A stretch of DNA of 12,680 bases from Bacillota bacterium (lineage in GTDB: Bacteria; Bacillota; Clostridia; Saccharofermentanales; Fastidiosipilaceae), in NCBI GenBank assembly GCA_023420715.1, contig JAEZVR010000017.1:1-12680 (forward strand), given 5' to 3'. The translations under genes and the position numbers were made by a program. The notes under the pieces were generated by a model that ran no database searches, was not told the DNA's origin, and saw only the letters and a list, made by a program, of their open reading frames with translations. Positions 1 through 7,045 of the stretch are shown piece by piece. How positions within the stretch are numbered: the first letter of the stretch is position 1; the number at the start of each line of letters is the position of its first letter.

Positions 1-602
1 AGTTTTTCAAGACGTGCCTTTTTTACAGCAGGTTTTGCTACGGAAAAGCCAAAGAAACCCACGGGGAGATCTAATTTATGATAACAGCCGTGAAAATAAG
101 CGATCCATGTTTTTTTTGTTAGGTGTAGGGCGCCTTTTTCGTCGAGTAGTTCTGAGGCTACTTGGATGGCTTCAATTTCTGCTAAAAAAACAGTATGAGA
201 TCCCAGATCCATGCGAGATTTAACCACACACCCGATTTGAACAGGACTTTCCTGGATACCGACGACATCGGGAAAACCAATGACGGGTTCTGGATGTAGG
301 TTGCATGCTTTGAATTTATCTATTTTTTCGCCGGATCGAACGCCACAAAAGTCACAAGCTTCAATGAGGGGTTCATCCACGAGATTGACGACAAACCGCT
401 CCATCTGATCAATGGCAGCGTAGGAATATCGTTCTTTTTTAACCGATATGCTCAACATGGGCGGTTGGCTATTGATCGTGCCCGTCCATGCAACGGTGAT
501 CATATTGGGCTTGAAGTCGGACAACGGATGTCCGGTTGTCACCATGACAACCGGCACGGGCCCGAGTAGGGGACAAGGCGATAGTGCTTTTTTAGGTGAC
601 AT
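1..602 (-). CDS. Flavin reductase-like FMN-binding split-barrel protein (partial, 3' end outside window)
   Basis: Reading the minus strand from ATG 602-600 gives 200 open residues to the window edge, so the C-terminal end is missing. The protein matches the flavin reductase/DIM6-NTAB family: the N-terminal NMITVAWTG stretch (about 33-41), the CDFCGVRSG segment followed by IDKF (about 83-96) typical of clostridial members, the GSHTVFLAEIEAI strand (about 134-146) and a terminal FGFSV block (about 184-188). Members bind FMN and use NAD(P)H or protein donors for flavin or small-molecule reduction in the cytoplasm; the substrate here cannot be told. The family is usually about 190-200 residues, so little should be missing. 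An in-frame stop just upstream (612-614) and GAGGT six bases before the ATG fix the start. It lies 31 bases after the ABC ATPase stop on the same strand, so co-transcription is likely. Identification is firm at family level only. Confidence 0.85.
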   Translation of the reverse strand, partial: MSPKKALSPCPLLGPVPVVMVTTGHPLSDFKPNMITVAWTGTINSQPPMLSISVKKERYSYAAIDQMERFVVNLVDEPLIEACDFCGVRSGEKIDKFKACNLHPEPVIGFPDVVGIQESPVQIGCVVKSRMDLGSHTVFLAEIEAIQVASELLDEKGALHLTKKTWIAYFHGCYHKLDLPVGFFGFSVAKPAVKKARLEK

Positions 603-633
603 GCTGCGACCTCAATGCGTTTATCCGGAATGT

Positions 634-1449
634 TTAAGAGGTGCGGTGATCACGTGTGCTTAAAAGCACGCGATCGCTATCGAAAGATTCCCCGGAAGCA
701 GCTGCAAATTGATCGAGTAAATCCTCCACTTTGAGCAAACGTTTTTGCTCCCCGCGGATATCGAAGATAATTTTACCGTGGTTCATCATAATGAGCCGAT
801 TGCCAAATTCGATGGCTTGGCGCATGTTATGGGTAATCATAATGGTGGTTAACTGATGGGCGGCAACCAATTGCTTGGTGACAGCCAGCACTTTGTCTGC
901 TGTGCGTGGATCGAGGGCAGCGGTGTGTTCATCGAGTAGCAAAATATGGGGATTTTGGAGTGTTGCCATCAGTAATGTGAGGGCTTGACGCTGACCGCCC
1001 GATAAGAGGCGAACCTTTGCATTCATGCGGTTTTCGAGGCCGAGAGCGAGATGGGCCACGTGTTCACGGTACTGAGCTTCTTCACGTTTGCTCAATTTCC
1101 AGGAAAGCCCTCTGGCTTGTCCGCGTCGGGCGGCCATAGCAAGATTTTCTGCAATACTCATATTCCCCGCTGTACCGAGCATCGGATCTTGGAACACCCG
1201 GCCTAATAAAGCGGCACGTTTATGTTCTGGCTGAAAGGTTACTTCTTGATCTGCAATGGTGATACGGCCACCATCTGGCGGGAAAACCCCGGCGATGCAA
1301 TTCATGAGTGTTGATTTACCTGCGCCATTTCCGCCGATGATGGTCACAAAATCTCCGGGTTCCAAGTGGATGGAGAGATCTTGAATGGCGACATTTTCGT
1401 TTGGTGTACCTGGGTAAAAAACTTTGCGTAAATGTTCAATCTTGAGCAT
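634..1449 (-). CDS. ABC transporter ATP-binding protein (COG1101 type)
   Basis: Nucleotide-binding subunit of 271 residues that would power uptake by the adjacent permease. Visible motifs in order: Walker A GGNGAGKST (39-47), Q-loop Q87, signature LSGGQ (149-153), Walker B ending in LLLDE (D173, E174), D-loop ALDP and H-loop H207 in MITHN. All catalytic residues are present. The frame stays open upstream to 1509, but the start at 1449 is preferred because GGGAGGAG lies eight bases before it and homologues begin with MLKIEHLRKVF-like sequence. The gene overlaps the permease 3' end by 14 bases, which suggests translational coupling. This ATPase class goes with COG4120 permeases and COG2984 binding proteins; the S. 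pneumoniae tryptophan importer TrpXYZ is one characterised example. The substrate here is not determined, and no gene-specific ligand motif is visible. Confidence 0.92.
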   Translation of the reverse strand: MLKIEHLRKVFYPGTPNENVAIQDLSIHLEPGDFVTIIGGNGAGKSTLMNCIAGVFPPDGGRITIADQEVTFQPEHKRAALLGRVFQDPMLGTAGNMSIAENLAMAARRGQARGLSWKLSKREEAQYREHVAHLALGLENRMNAKVRLLSGGQRQALTLLMATLQNPHILLLDEHTAALDPRTADKVLAVTKQLVAAHQLTTIMITHNMRQAIEFGNRLIMMNHGKIIFDIRGEQKRLLKVEDLLDQFAAASGESFDSDRVLLSTRDHRTS

Positions 1450-2386
1450 GTTCTTCTCCTCCCTGAGCAAAGAGGTGTAGATTTGCTTTTTTGCGTGCCC
1501 GTTTGGCACGTTTCTGGTCTAAGGCGTGTGGAATCCAAAGTGCAAGTGCCACAATGATGGCGGTAAAGAGTTTTAGATCCTGACTTGGGACTTTAAGCTG
1601 TAAGACAATCGCAATCACGATGCGGTAGACGATGGAGCCAAAAACGATGCCGATTAATCGCAGCATAAAATTATGCTTAAAGAAGAGCACTTCACCAATA
1701 ATGATGGTTGCCAAACCAATGACGATGGCACCTATCCCCATACCGGCATCTGCAAAACCTTGATTTTGGGCGAGCAGACCGCCGGATAATGCCACCAATC
1801 CATTCCCTAAAATAAGCCCGATACAGACAGTCATTTTGGTATTTACCCCGAGGGCGCGTACCATGGCAGGATTATTACCTGTTGCACGGATGGCACTGCC
1901 AATTTCTGTGCCAAAAAACCAGTAGAGAATACAGACGAGCAGGGCAACGACGGCTGTGTTTAAAACAAGCGAGTTGTAGGGTTCTGGGAGATGGCTCCAG
2001 GCGGCAAATCGTTTGTACAGGGTTTGGATGCCCAAAAGCGGCATGTTCGGTTTGCCCATAATGCGCAAATTGACAGAATAAAGGCCAATTTGTGTGAGAA
2101 TACTGGCGAGGAGTGGCGCAATATGCATTTTGGTGTTTAAAAAACCAGTGATAAAGCCTGCGATCATACCTGCAATGAGTGCCATAAATAAGGCAGGAAT
2201 TGGGTGCCAGCCATTTACGATCAGAACCGCGCTCACCGCACCACCAGTGGTAAAGCTGCCGTCTACGGTTAAGTCTGCAAAATCTAATACGCGAAAGGTA
2301 ATATATACCCCCAGCGCCATGACAGCCCATACAATCCCTTGTGAGATCGCACTAATGCCAATATTGATGAGTACTTCTGGTGCCAT
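1436..2386 (-). CDS. ABC transporter permease (COG4120 type)
   Basis: Integral membrane subunit of 316 residues. Much of its length is hydrophobic, in alternating segments consistent with roughly eight or more membrane passes. The N-terminal region carries ALGVYITFRVLDFADLTVDGS (about 24-44), resembling the N-terminal region of the branched-chain/sugar-type permease superfamily and in particular the COG4120 group. A second recognisable block, EIGSAIRATGNNPAMVRALG (about 161-180), is the likely cytoplasmic coupling helix that contacts the ATPase. The C-terminus is basic and cytoplasmic-looking (DQKRAKRARKK). The ATG at 2386 has GAGGT at a suitable distance. It sits between the second binding protein, 57 bases upstream across a hairpin, and the ATPase that overlaps its end. 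Role as the membrane channel of this importer is well supported; the substrate is unknown. Confidence 0.9.
   Translation of the reverse strand: MAPEVLINIGISAISQGIVWAVMALGVYITFRVLDFADLTVDGSFTTGGAVSAVLIVNGWHPIPALFMALIAGMIAGFITGFLNTKMHIAPLLASILTQIGLYSVNLRIMGKPNMPLLGIQTLYKRFAAWSHLPEPYNSLVLNTAVVALLVCILYWFFGTEIGSAIRATGNNPAMVRALGVNTKMTVCIGLILGNGLVALSGGLLAQNQGFADAGMGIGAIVIGLATIIIGEVLFFKHNFMLRLIGIVFGSIVYRIVIAIVLQLKVPSQDLKLFTAIIVALALWIPHALDQKRAKRARKKANLHLFAQGGEEHAQD
1456..1463 (-). promoter_or_regulatory. Ribosome-binding site fixing the ATPase start
   Basis: GGGAGGAG on the minus strand, inside the last codons of the permease. Its GGAGG core is eight bases before the ATG at 1449. It shows that the upstream in-frame starts (to 1509) are not the real start. 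Confidence 0.8.
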
Positions 2387-2404
2387 AATTTACCTCAATA
2401 ACTT

Positions 2405-2438
2405 TTGCAAAATAAAAGCGCAGCCCTGGGACTGCGCT
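2405..2438 (-). terminator. Intra-operon hairpin with U-rich tail (partial terminator or mRNA processing/stability element)
   Basis: On the minus strand AGCGCAG pairs perfectly with CTGCGCT (stem arms at 2432-2438 and 2417-2423) around an eight-base loop. The tail that follows reads TTTATTTTG. It begins only six bases after the stop of the second binding protein and ends 18 bases before the permease ATG. The tail is interrupted and the stem is only seven pairs, so readthrough into the transporter genes is expected. The arrangement resembles the intercistronic stem-loops that keep binding-protein mRNA more abundant than permease mRNA. That function is inferred. Confidence 0.6.
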
Positions 2439-2443
2439 CTAGG

Positions 2444-3481
2444 TTAGTCCACTTTTGCCGGTCTGGCCTTTTGCTGAATGTCATCAGGGAAAGTATAACC
2501 GATTGTCTTTGCATAGTCTTCATTAATCACCAATTCTGGATTGCTGGCAATCTGAATCGGCAAATCGGCTGGCTTACGGCCGTTCACCAAAATGTCATAT
2601 GCCATATCGGCGGCTTGTTGACCGAGTTGATGATAGTTGATGGAAATAGAGGCAAGTCCGCCCTGGGCTGCCATGGCTTCGACGGCAGGGAAAATCGGGA
2701 CTTTTTTCTGCAAGGCAATCTGGGCAACCGTTGCCATTGCACTGGCAAGGGCATTGTCTGCAGGTAGCCACAAGGCATCTACGCGATCGATGATGGATTC
2801 AGTAACTTGTTGAATGTCATTTGTGCCAGAAATGGTCACGGTTTGCACGTCAAAGCCATTTTCTTCGGCAGTCTTTTTGGCATCAATGGCCTGAACCTCA
2901 GAATTGGCCTCTCCGGATGAGTAGATAATACCGAGGGTTTTGGCATTTGGCAGCAGATGTTTGATGAGATCGATTTGATCCTTGATTGGAGTTAAGTCGG
3001 ACACCCCAGTAATATTGCCGCCCGGTTTTTCGTTTGACTGAACCAGATGGGCAGATACGAAGTCAGTGACGGCACCCACCACAATGGGACGATCTGTAAT
3101 GGTGTTGGCCAATGCTTGAGCAGAGGGTGTGGCAATGGCAAAAATTAAATCGGCATTGTTATTGGCAAATTGGCCGGCAATGGTTTGAGCGATGGATTGA
3201 TCCCCTTGGGCATTGGTGAAATCTACCGTGAGATTTTTACCAACTTCAAGGCCCTTGGCCTTGAGACCATCCAGGAAACCCTGATAGGTTTGGTCCAGTG
3301 ATGGATGTTCGATAAACTGGGTGACGGCAATTTTATATTGATCTTTGGAAGCGACAGGATTTCCATTCGACTGAGAAGCCGTATTTGTGGTCTGGTTTTG
3401 CTGACCACAACCACTTAGGAGTCCTAAGACCATGGCGGTTACCATGGCCAAAATAGATGTGCGTTTACGGTGTGATAACAT
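2444..3481 (-). CDS. ABC transporter substrate-binding lipoprotein, second paralogue (COG2984)
   Basis: Extracytoplasmic solute-binding protein of 345 residues. The N-terminus has basic residues, a hydrophobic run and a lipobox LLSGC (about 21-25), so the mature protein should be anchored by a diacylglyceryl cysteine. A low-complexity Gln/Asn/Ser/Thr linker follows. The body is the two-lobed type I periplasmic-binding fold of the COG2984/TrpX-like family: KIAVTQFIEHPSLD near the start, FAIATPSAQALAN, PGGNITGVSD, LGIIYSSGEANSE and LPADNALASAM. It is clearly paralogous to the gene immediately upstream (3497-4486), with the same block order throughout but many differences in between. The start at 3481 has AGAGAGG about nine bases ahead. 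Its start is 15 bases after the paralogue's stop, so both are in one transcript. Ligands of this family include aromatic amino acids in TrpXYZ; the ligand here is unknown. Confidence 0.9.
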   Translation of the reverse strand: MLSHRKRTSILAMVTAMVLGLLSGCGQQNQTTNTASQSNGNPVASKDQYKIAVTQFIEHPSLDQTYQGFLDGLKAKGLEVGKNLTVDFTNAQGDQSIAQTIAGQFANNNADLIFAIATPSAQALANTITDRPIVVGAVTDFVSAHLVQSNEKPGGNITGVSDLTPIKDQIDLIKHLLPNAKTLGIIYSSGEANSEVQAIDAKKTAEENGFDVQTVTISGTNDIQQVTESIIDRVDALWLPADNALASAMATVAQIALQKKVPIFPAVEAMAAQGGLASISINYHQLGQQAADMAYDILVNGRKPADLPIQIASNPELVINEDYAKTIGYTFPDDIQQKARPAKVD

Positions 3482-3496
3482 GGGCGAAAACCTCTC

Positions 3497-4486
3497 TTAT
3501 GATTGTGTACGGATGGTTGCATTTGGCTCAACGGTCTTGGGAATCTCTAAACCGATGGCCTCTGCGGTATCCATATTAATGACGGTGGTAATTTCGTTGG
3601 CGTATTCGATAGGCATGTTGGCGACGGCGGAGCCGCCAAAAATTCTTGCGGCCATTTGTCCCGTCTGCTTGCCTAAATCAAAGTAATTCAGTCCAACGGT
3701 TGCAAGCGCACCGTTTTTGAGTTGGTTTTCTTCTCCGCCAATCACGGGTACTTTTGCCTGGATGGCAACCTGACTGATAATACCCATAGCACTTGCCAGC
3801 AAATTATCTGTTGGAATGTAGAGTGCATCTGTGTTGATGACAGCTGATTCAACCACTTGCTGCACATCATTGCTGGAGGATACCGTTTTAATTTCTGCTT
3901 CTAGTCCCCTGGCTTTAGCAAGTGATTGGGCTTCTTTTGCTTGGAGTTCGGAATTGGTTTCTCCAGCTGTGTATAAAATGGTGATGCGTTTAGCTGTTGG
4001 CACAAGATTTTTTAATAAATCCATTTGTGCGTCAATTGGGCTTCGGTCTGATGTGCCGCTAATGTTGCCGCCTGGATTTTCGTTGGTTTCCACCAATTTA
4101 GCTGCGGCAGGATCTGTGACGGCTGTCACTAAAATCGGTTTATCTTGGATGCTGTTGGCCGCGGCTTGTGCGGCTGGTGTGGCAATGGCCAAAATCAGAT
4201 CATAATCACTTGCCGCAAATTGGTTGGCGATGGTTTGGCAATTCGCTTGTTCGCCTTGTGCATTTTGGACATCTAATTGGAGATTTTGCCCTTCTTGATA
4301 GCCTGCCTCTTTTAGTCCGGCAACGAAACCTTCGCGAGCGGCGTCGAGGGCGGGATGTTCTACCAACTGCAGCACGCCAACTTTAACGGTACGATCAGAT
4401 GTGGATTGGGTTGCGCCACAAGCCGTTAGTAAATTGATTGCGACTAGGGCACTGAGTGCCGTCAGACACCATTTTTTAAACGTCAT
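3497..4486 (-). CDS. ABC transporter substrate-binding lipoprotein, first paralogue (COG2984)
   Basis: Lipoprotein solute-binding protein of 329 residues and the first gene of the minus-strand operon. The signal peptide contains basic residues, a hydrophobic core and lipobox LLTAC (about 19-23). The body shows the COG2984 landmarks: VGVLQLVEHPALD, LAIATPAAQAAAN, PGGNISGTSD, ITILYTAGETNSE and IPTDNLLASAM. Compared with its downstream paralogue the core motifs are preserved. The second-lobe stretch after IPTDN (VIGGEENQLKNG versus IFPAVEAMAAQGG) and the C-terminal tail differ, so ligand range or affinity could differ too. The ATG at 4486 has AGGAAGGTG just upstream, a strong ribosome-binding site. 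A candidate promoter and a palindrome lie in the divergent region upstream. Confidence 0.9.
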   Translation of the reverse strand: MTFKKWCLTALSALVAINLLTACGATQSTSDRTVKVGVLQLVEHPALDAAREGFVAGLKEAGYQEGQNLQLDVQNAQGEQANCQTIANQFAASDYDLILAIATPAAQAAANSIQDKPILVTAVTDPAAAKLVETNENPGGNISGTSDRSPIDAQMDLLKNLVPTAKRITILYTAGETNSELQAKEAQSLAKARGLEAEIKTVSSSNDVQQVVESAVINTDALYIPTDNLLASAMGIISQVAIQAKVPVIGGEENQLKNGALATVGLNYFDLGKQTGQMAARIFGGSAVANMPIEYANEITTVINMDTAEAIGLEIPKTVEPNATIRTQS

Positions 4487-4530
4487 TTTTTCACCTTCCT
4501 ACAAAACCTACAAAACTACTGATGAAATCC

Positions 4531-4542
4531 TTAACAGGTTAA
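4531..4542. promoter_or_regulatory. Palindrome, possible operator of the transporter operon
   Basis: TTAACAGGTTAA, with five-base arms TTAAC/GTTAA around two bases. It lies just downstream of the predicted transcription start of the minus-strand operon, a place where a bound repressor would block transcription. The arms are short and AT-rich, so chance is a real alternative. Confidence 0.25.
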
Positions 4543-4550
4543 CTTGCTAA

Positions 4551-4580
4551 AGTCTATCAAAAGACGTTTTTAATCGTCAA
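4551..4580 (-). promoter_or_regulatory. Candidate promoter of the ABC transporter operon
   Basis: On the minus strand TTGACG (4580-4575) is separated by 18 bases from TAGACT (4556-4551). The match is moderate (five and four of six bases). The predicted start near 4544 would give a leader of about 58 bases. No T-box or other riboswitch consensus was recognised in the leader. Confidence 0.35.
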
Positions 4581-4639
4581 ATGGTCGTTGAATCGGATGA
4601 ACAATATGTAAAACCCATTGAATAAAGGGCTTTTCTTGG

Positions 4640-4668
4640 TTTACCTGTCTATTGGAAATCGCTAGAAT
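4640..4668 (+). promoter_or_regulatory. Candidate promoter of the PHP-thiD pair, giving a leaderless transcript
   Basis: TTTACC (4640-4645), a 17-base spacer and TAGAAT (4663-4668; five of six bases). Only six bases separate the -10 box from the ATG at 4675, so transcription would start at or next to the start codon. No Shine-Dalgarno-like sequence lies upstream of that ATG. Confidence 0.5.
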
Positions 4669-4674
4669 AACCCT

Positions 4675-5622
4675 ATGAAACAAGTCCAAACAGCGTGGTT
4701 TAAGAATCGGATTGCCCATGGTTTTTACGATCTCCATTTTCATTCGACGGCCTCAGATGGCAGTGATCCACCAGCGGTTTTAGCTCAGAGAATCGCAAAA
4801 GCGGGCCTCAAAACAGTGGCGCTGACAGATCACGATGCCTTCGATGGGATTGTGCCGCTCAGACGTGTTTTGCCGGATTCGGTGGATGTGATTGTCGGGG
4901 TGGAGCTCAGTACAGATGTAGCTGGACAAGAGGTCCATCTTCTTGGCTATTTTCCGACGGATGAGGTCTGGTACGCCGCCGCTTGGCAGGATTTTTTACA
5001 GGCTCAACGTCGTCATAGACAGCAGCGCAATCGATTGCTGTGCAAACGCTTACAGGATATCGGTTTACCCGTTTTTTATGAAGCTGTCGCGGCACAGTAT
5101 GGTGAAGATCGTTTGGCGCGGCCTCATATTGCCAAATGGATGGTGGATCATCAGCTGGTATCTGATATTCAAACGGCATTTAAGCAATATTTGGCAGAGG
5201 GCGCCAGCGCTTATGTTGCCAGGATACGTCCTGATATCGAAACGGCCATTGGCTGGATCAAACAGTGTAACGGTATCAGCATCTTGGCACATCCTTATCT
5301 GTATGGTTGGATCAAGCCGCATGAGGCATCTGGTCAGTCAGATACCATGGGGCCGATATCCGCTGGGGTTTTGGAAACTTATTTGCGGCAGTTTCAAAAA
5401 AAGGGACTTGACGGGGTAGAAGTGGTACATGGTCAAACACCGATATGGGCAAGTCGTCAAATTCAGCAGGTGGCTAAAACGTTGTCGATGATTGAAACTG
5501 CTGGAAGCGACGATCATGGTGTGCATAAACCGGGTGTCCATTTGTTTTCAGCACAGGATTGGATAGATCAGACGCGCGGTTTGGCCTTATTATCCGCAAG
5601 CCATCGAGAAGAGGGCAGATAG
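4675..5622 (+). CDS. PHP-domain phosphoesterase (RNase AM/YciV-TrpH-like)
   Basis: Metal-dependent phosphoesterase of 315 residues. The PHP motifs are all visible: YDLHFHSTASDGSD (18-31) with H21, H23 and D28, the TDHD motif (51-54), GVELS with E77, EVHLLGYF with H88, ARPHIAKWMV, ILAHPYLYG and, near the end, TAGSDDHGVHKPG supplying the last metal ligands. This order matches the YciV/TrpH-type group, whose characterised members hydrolyse 3',5'-nucleoside bisphosphates such as pAp and trim RNA 5' ends. That specific activity is inferred. At 315 residues it is somewhat longer than many members (about 280-290), with extra sequence at the start and in the middle. The ATG at 4675 lacks a ribosome-binding site and lies six bases after a good -10 box. 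No alternative start with a better context is visible before the first motif. thiD follows after 16 bases. Confidence 0.88.
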   Translation: MKQVQTAWFKNRIAHGFYDLHFHSTASDGSDPPAVLAQRIAKAGLKTVALTDHDAFDGIVPLRRVLPDSVDVIVGVELSTDVAGQEVHLLGYFPTDEVWYAAAWQDFLQAQRRHRQQRNRLLCKRLQDIGLPVFYEAVAAQYGEDRLARPHIAKWMVDHQLVSDIQTAFKQYLAEGASAYVARIRPDIETAIGWIKQCNGISILAHPYLYGWIKPHEASGQSDTMGPISAGVLETYLRQFQKKGLDGVEVVHGQTPIWASRQIQQVAKTLSMIETAGSDDHGVHKPGVHLFSAQDWIDQTRGLALLSASHREEGR

Positions 5623-5638
5623 AAAGACGTTATTGAAT

Positions 5639-6460
5639 ATGAACAGATTATCGGTGATGACCATTGCTGGCAGTGATTCAAGTGGCGGTGCAGGCATTCA
5701 GGCAGATTTAAAGACGATTAGTGCCCATGGACTTTATGGCACATCTGCATTGACGGCAATAACGGCTCAAAACACGCTGGGTGTGACTGCTGTTTTGGGC
5801 GTTCCGCCGACGGTCATTGTCCAACAAATCGAAGCCATTTTGAGCGACATACCAACACAAGCAATTAAGATTGGTATGGTTGGAGACGCCGAACGGATGA
5901 TGGCCATTGTCGATGTGCTGTTGCGCTATCCCGATATTCCGGTGGTCGTGGATCCGGTTATGGTTGCCACCAGTGGCAGTAAATTATCCGATGTGACCGA
6001 GGTGGCCGCCTGGTCGGCTTTGTTTAAGTGTGCAACGGTGATCACGCCAAATTTGCCAGAAGCGGAGTTTTTATTGCAAAAAACGATTAAAGATCGGGCT
6101 CATATGGTCTTTGCGGCAGAGGATTTGGCTCGACAATATGACACAGCTGTGTTGCTTAAAGGCGGTCATTTGACAGGTTGTGCAGAGGATTGCTTGTGCC
6201 AGGACGGTAAAATTTCATGGCATCGTGCACCTTTTGTCGAAACAACGAATACGCATGGCACAGGCTGTACGTTATCAGCGGCCATTGCTTGTCATTTGGC
6301 GATGGGGAAAACGTTATCAGAATCTGTTGATGCGGCAAAAGTTTATTTGAGTGGTGCCTTATCGACTGGCTTAAATATGGGCGCTGGTTCTGGCCCGGTT
6401 GATCATTTGTGGCAGCAGTTCCCGTTGTCGACTGGATCTTGTCCGTCGACGAATCGGTAG
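5639..6460 (+). CDS. thiD: Hydroxymethylpyrimidine/phosphomethylpyrimidine kinase
   Basis: Cytoplasmic ribokinase-fold kinase that phosphorylates 4-amino-5-hydroxymethyl-2-methylpyrimidine and its monophosphate to give HMP-PP for thiamine synthesis. From the ATG at 5639 it has 273 residues, the usual length. Diagnostic stretches are TIAGSDSSGGAGIQADLKT (8-26), KIGMVGD (77-83), VVVDPVMVATSG (103-113), TPNLPEAE (136-143), LLKGGH (172-177) and THGTGCTLSAA (205-215), where C210 is the family cysteine. A TTG at 5633, in frame, is an alternative start: AGAAAG at 5621-5626 is better spaced for it than for the ATG. No other thiamine gene and no TPP riboswitch are present here, so the enzyme may serve pyrimidine salvage or complement genes elsewhere. 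It is probably co-transcribed with the PHP gene 16 bases upstream. Confidence 0.93.
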   Translation: MNRLSVMTIAGSDSSGGAGIQADLKTISAHGLYGTSALTAITAQNTLGVTAVLGVPPTVIVQQIEAILSDIPTQAIKIGMVGDAERMMAIVDVLLRYPDIPVVVDPVMVATSGSKLSDVTEVAAWSALFKCATVITPNLPEAEFLLQKTIKDRAHMVFAAEDLARQYDTAVLLKGGHLTGCAEDCLCQDGKISWHRAPFVETTNTHGTGCTLSAAIACHLAMGKTLSESVDAAKVYLSGALSTGLNMGAGSGPVDHLWQQFPLSTGSCPSTNR

Positions 6461-6474
6461 TCGTCCAGTATAAT
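6446..6474 (+). promoter_or_regulatory. Candidate promoter for the PAP2 gene
   Basis: TCGACG (6446-6451), a 17-base spacer and a perfect TATAAT (6469-6474). The -35 part lies in the last codons of thiD. The predicted start near 6481 would leave a leader of about 26 bases containing the AGGGAG ribosome-binding site. Confidence 0.4.
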
Positions 6475-6495
6475 GCATGCCATAGATTAGGTTTT

Positions 6496-6501
6496 AGGGA
6501 G
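6496..6501 (+). promoter_or_regulatory. Ribosome-binding site supporting a TTG start
   Basis: AGGGAG five bases before TTG 6507-6509. The next in-frame ATG is about 18 codons further on and would cut into the first conserved part, so the TTG is the likely start of the PAP2 protein. Confidence 0.65.
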
Positions 6502-6506
6502 TCATT

Positions 6507-6998
6507 TTGAAGTTATTACTTTGGATTCAAGCATATCAACGAAGTTGGCTGACGTCCTTTATGCGTTTTATGACACGGCTTGGTGATCGTGGTCATATTT
6601 GGCTCGGTTTTGCTTTGGTCTGTTTTTGCCTGCCGTCTTATCGGGTGGCGGGACAAGCGATTTTAATCGCATTGGCTGGTGCTTTGATCTTGGGTAATCT
6701 CATCCTCAAAAATCTTTGTCAACGGATGCGTCCCTTTCAGAAAGAAGAACGGCTTTCTATTCTGGTTAAAAAGCCGACAGATAGTTCTTTCCCATCTTGT
6801 CATACCTTGTCATCGGTGGCGGTAAGCCTGAGTATGTATCAACATGTTCCTCCGGTTTTGGGAAAAATTGGTATTGCAACTGCTGTATTGATTTCGCTGT
6901 CCAGACTGTACTTATGTGTGCATTATTTGTCAGATATCTTAGTCGGCGCGGCCTGTGGGATTTTGATCTCGTGGGGGATTGGATATTTTATTTTTTAA
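6507..6998 (+). CDS. PAP2-family membrane phosphatase
   Basis: Small integral membrane phosphatase of 163 residues in the type-2 phosphatidic acid phosphatase superfamily, whose members dephosphorylate lipid phosphates or isoprenyl diphosphates at the membrane. All three signature blocks can be read: K68-x6-R75-P76, P96-S-C-H99 with the catalytic-type histidine, and S132-R-x5-H139-x3-D143. The second block normally reads PSGH; here the glycine is replaced by cysteine. Hydrophobic segments at about 31-45, 48-67, 118-131 and 143-162 indicate at least four membrane passes. It starts with TTG, supported by AGGGAG five bases upstream. Substrate is unknown; undecaprenyl diphosphate, phosphatidate or phosphatidylglycerol phosphate are the usual options. 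It precedes the nucleotidyltransferase gene by 47 bases. Confidence 0.87.
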   Translation: MKLLLWIQAYQRSWLTSFMRFMTRLGDRGHIWLGFALVCFCLPSYRVAGQAILIALAGALILGNLILKNLCQRMRPFQKEERLSILVKKPTDSSFPSCHTLSSVAVSLSMYQHVPPVLGKIGIATAVLISLSRLYLCVHYLSDILVGAACGILISWGIGYFIF

Positions 6999-7045
6999 GT
7001 TTTCATGATGTTTAGAGCATCTGTGGCAAGTGATCAAGTGAGAAA

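Noticed and set aside
14..223. Plus-strand open frame at the left edge
   Set aside because: It is antisense to the flavin-reductase frame, which carries clear family motifs.
448..663. Plus-strand open frame of 71 codons
   Set aside because: It lies antisense to the flavin reductase and the ATPase 3' end, has no family resemblance, and its peptide is not plausible as a domain.
1450..1509. N-terminal extension of the ATPase to an upstream start
   Set aside because: It would overlap the permease by 74 bases and lacks a matching ribosome-binding site, whereas GGGAGGAG sits before the ATG at 1449.
4487..4674. T-box or riboswitch in the divergent region
   Set aside because: No T-box bulge sequence, anti-terminator or other known riboswitch core was found; only candidate promoters and a short palindrome are visible.
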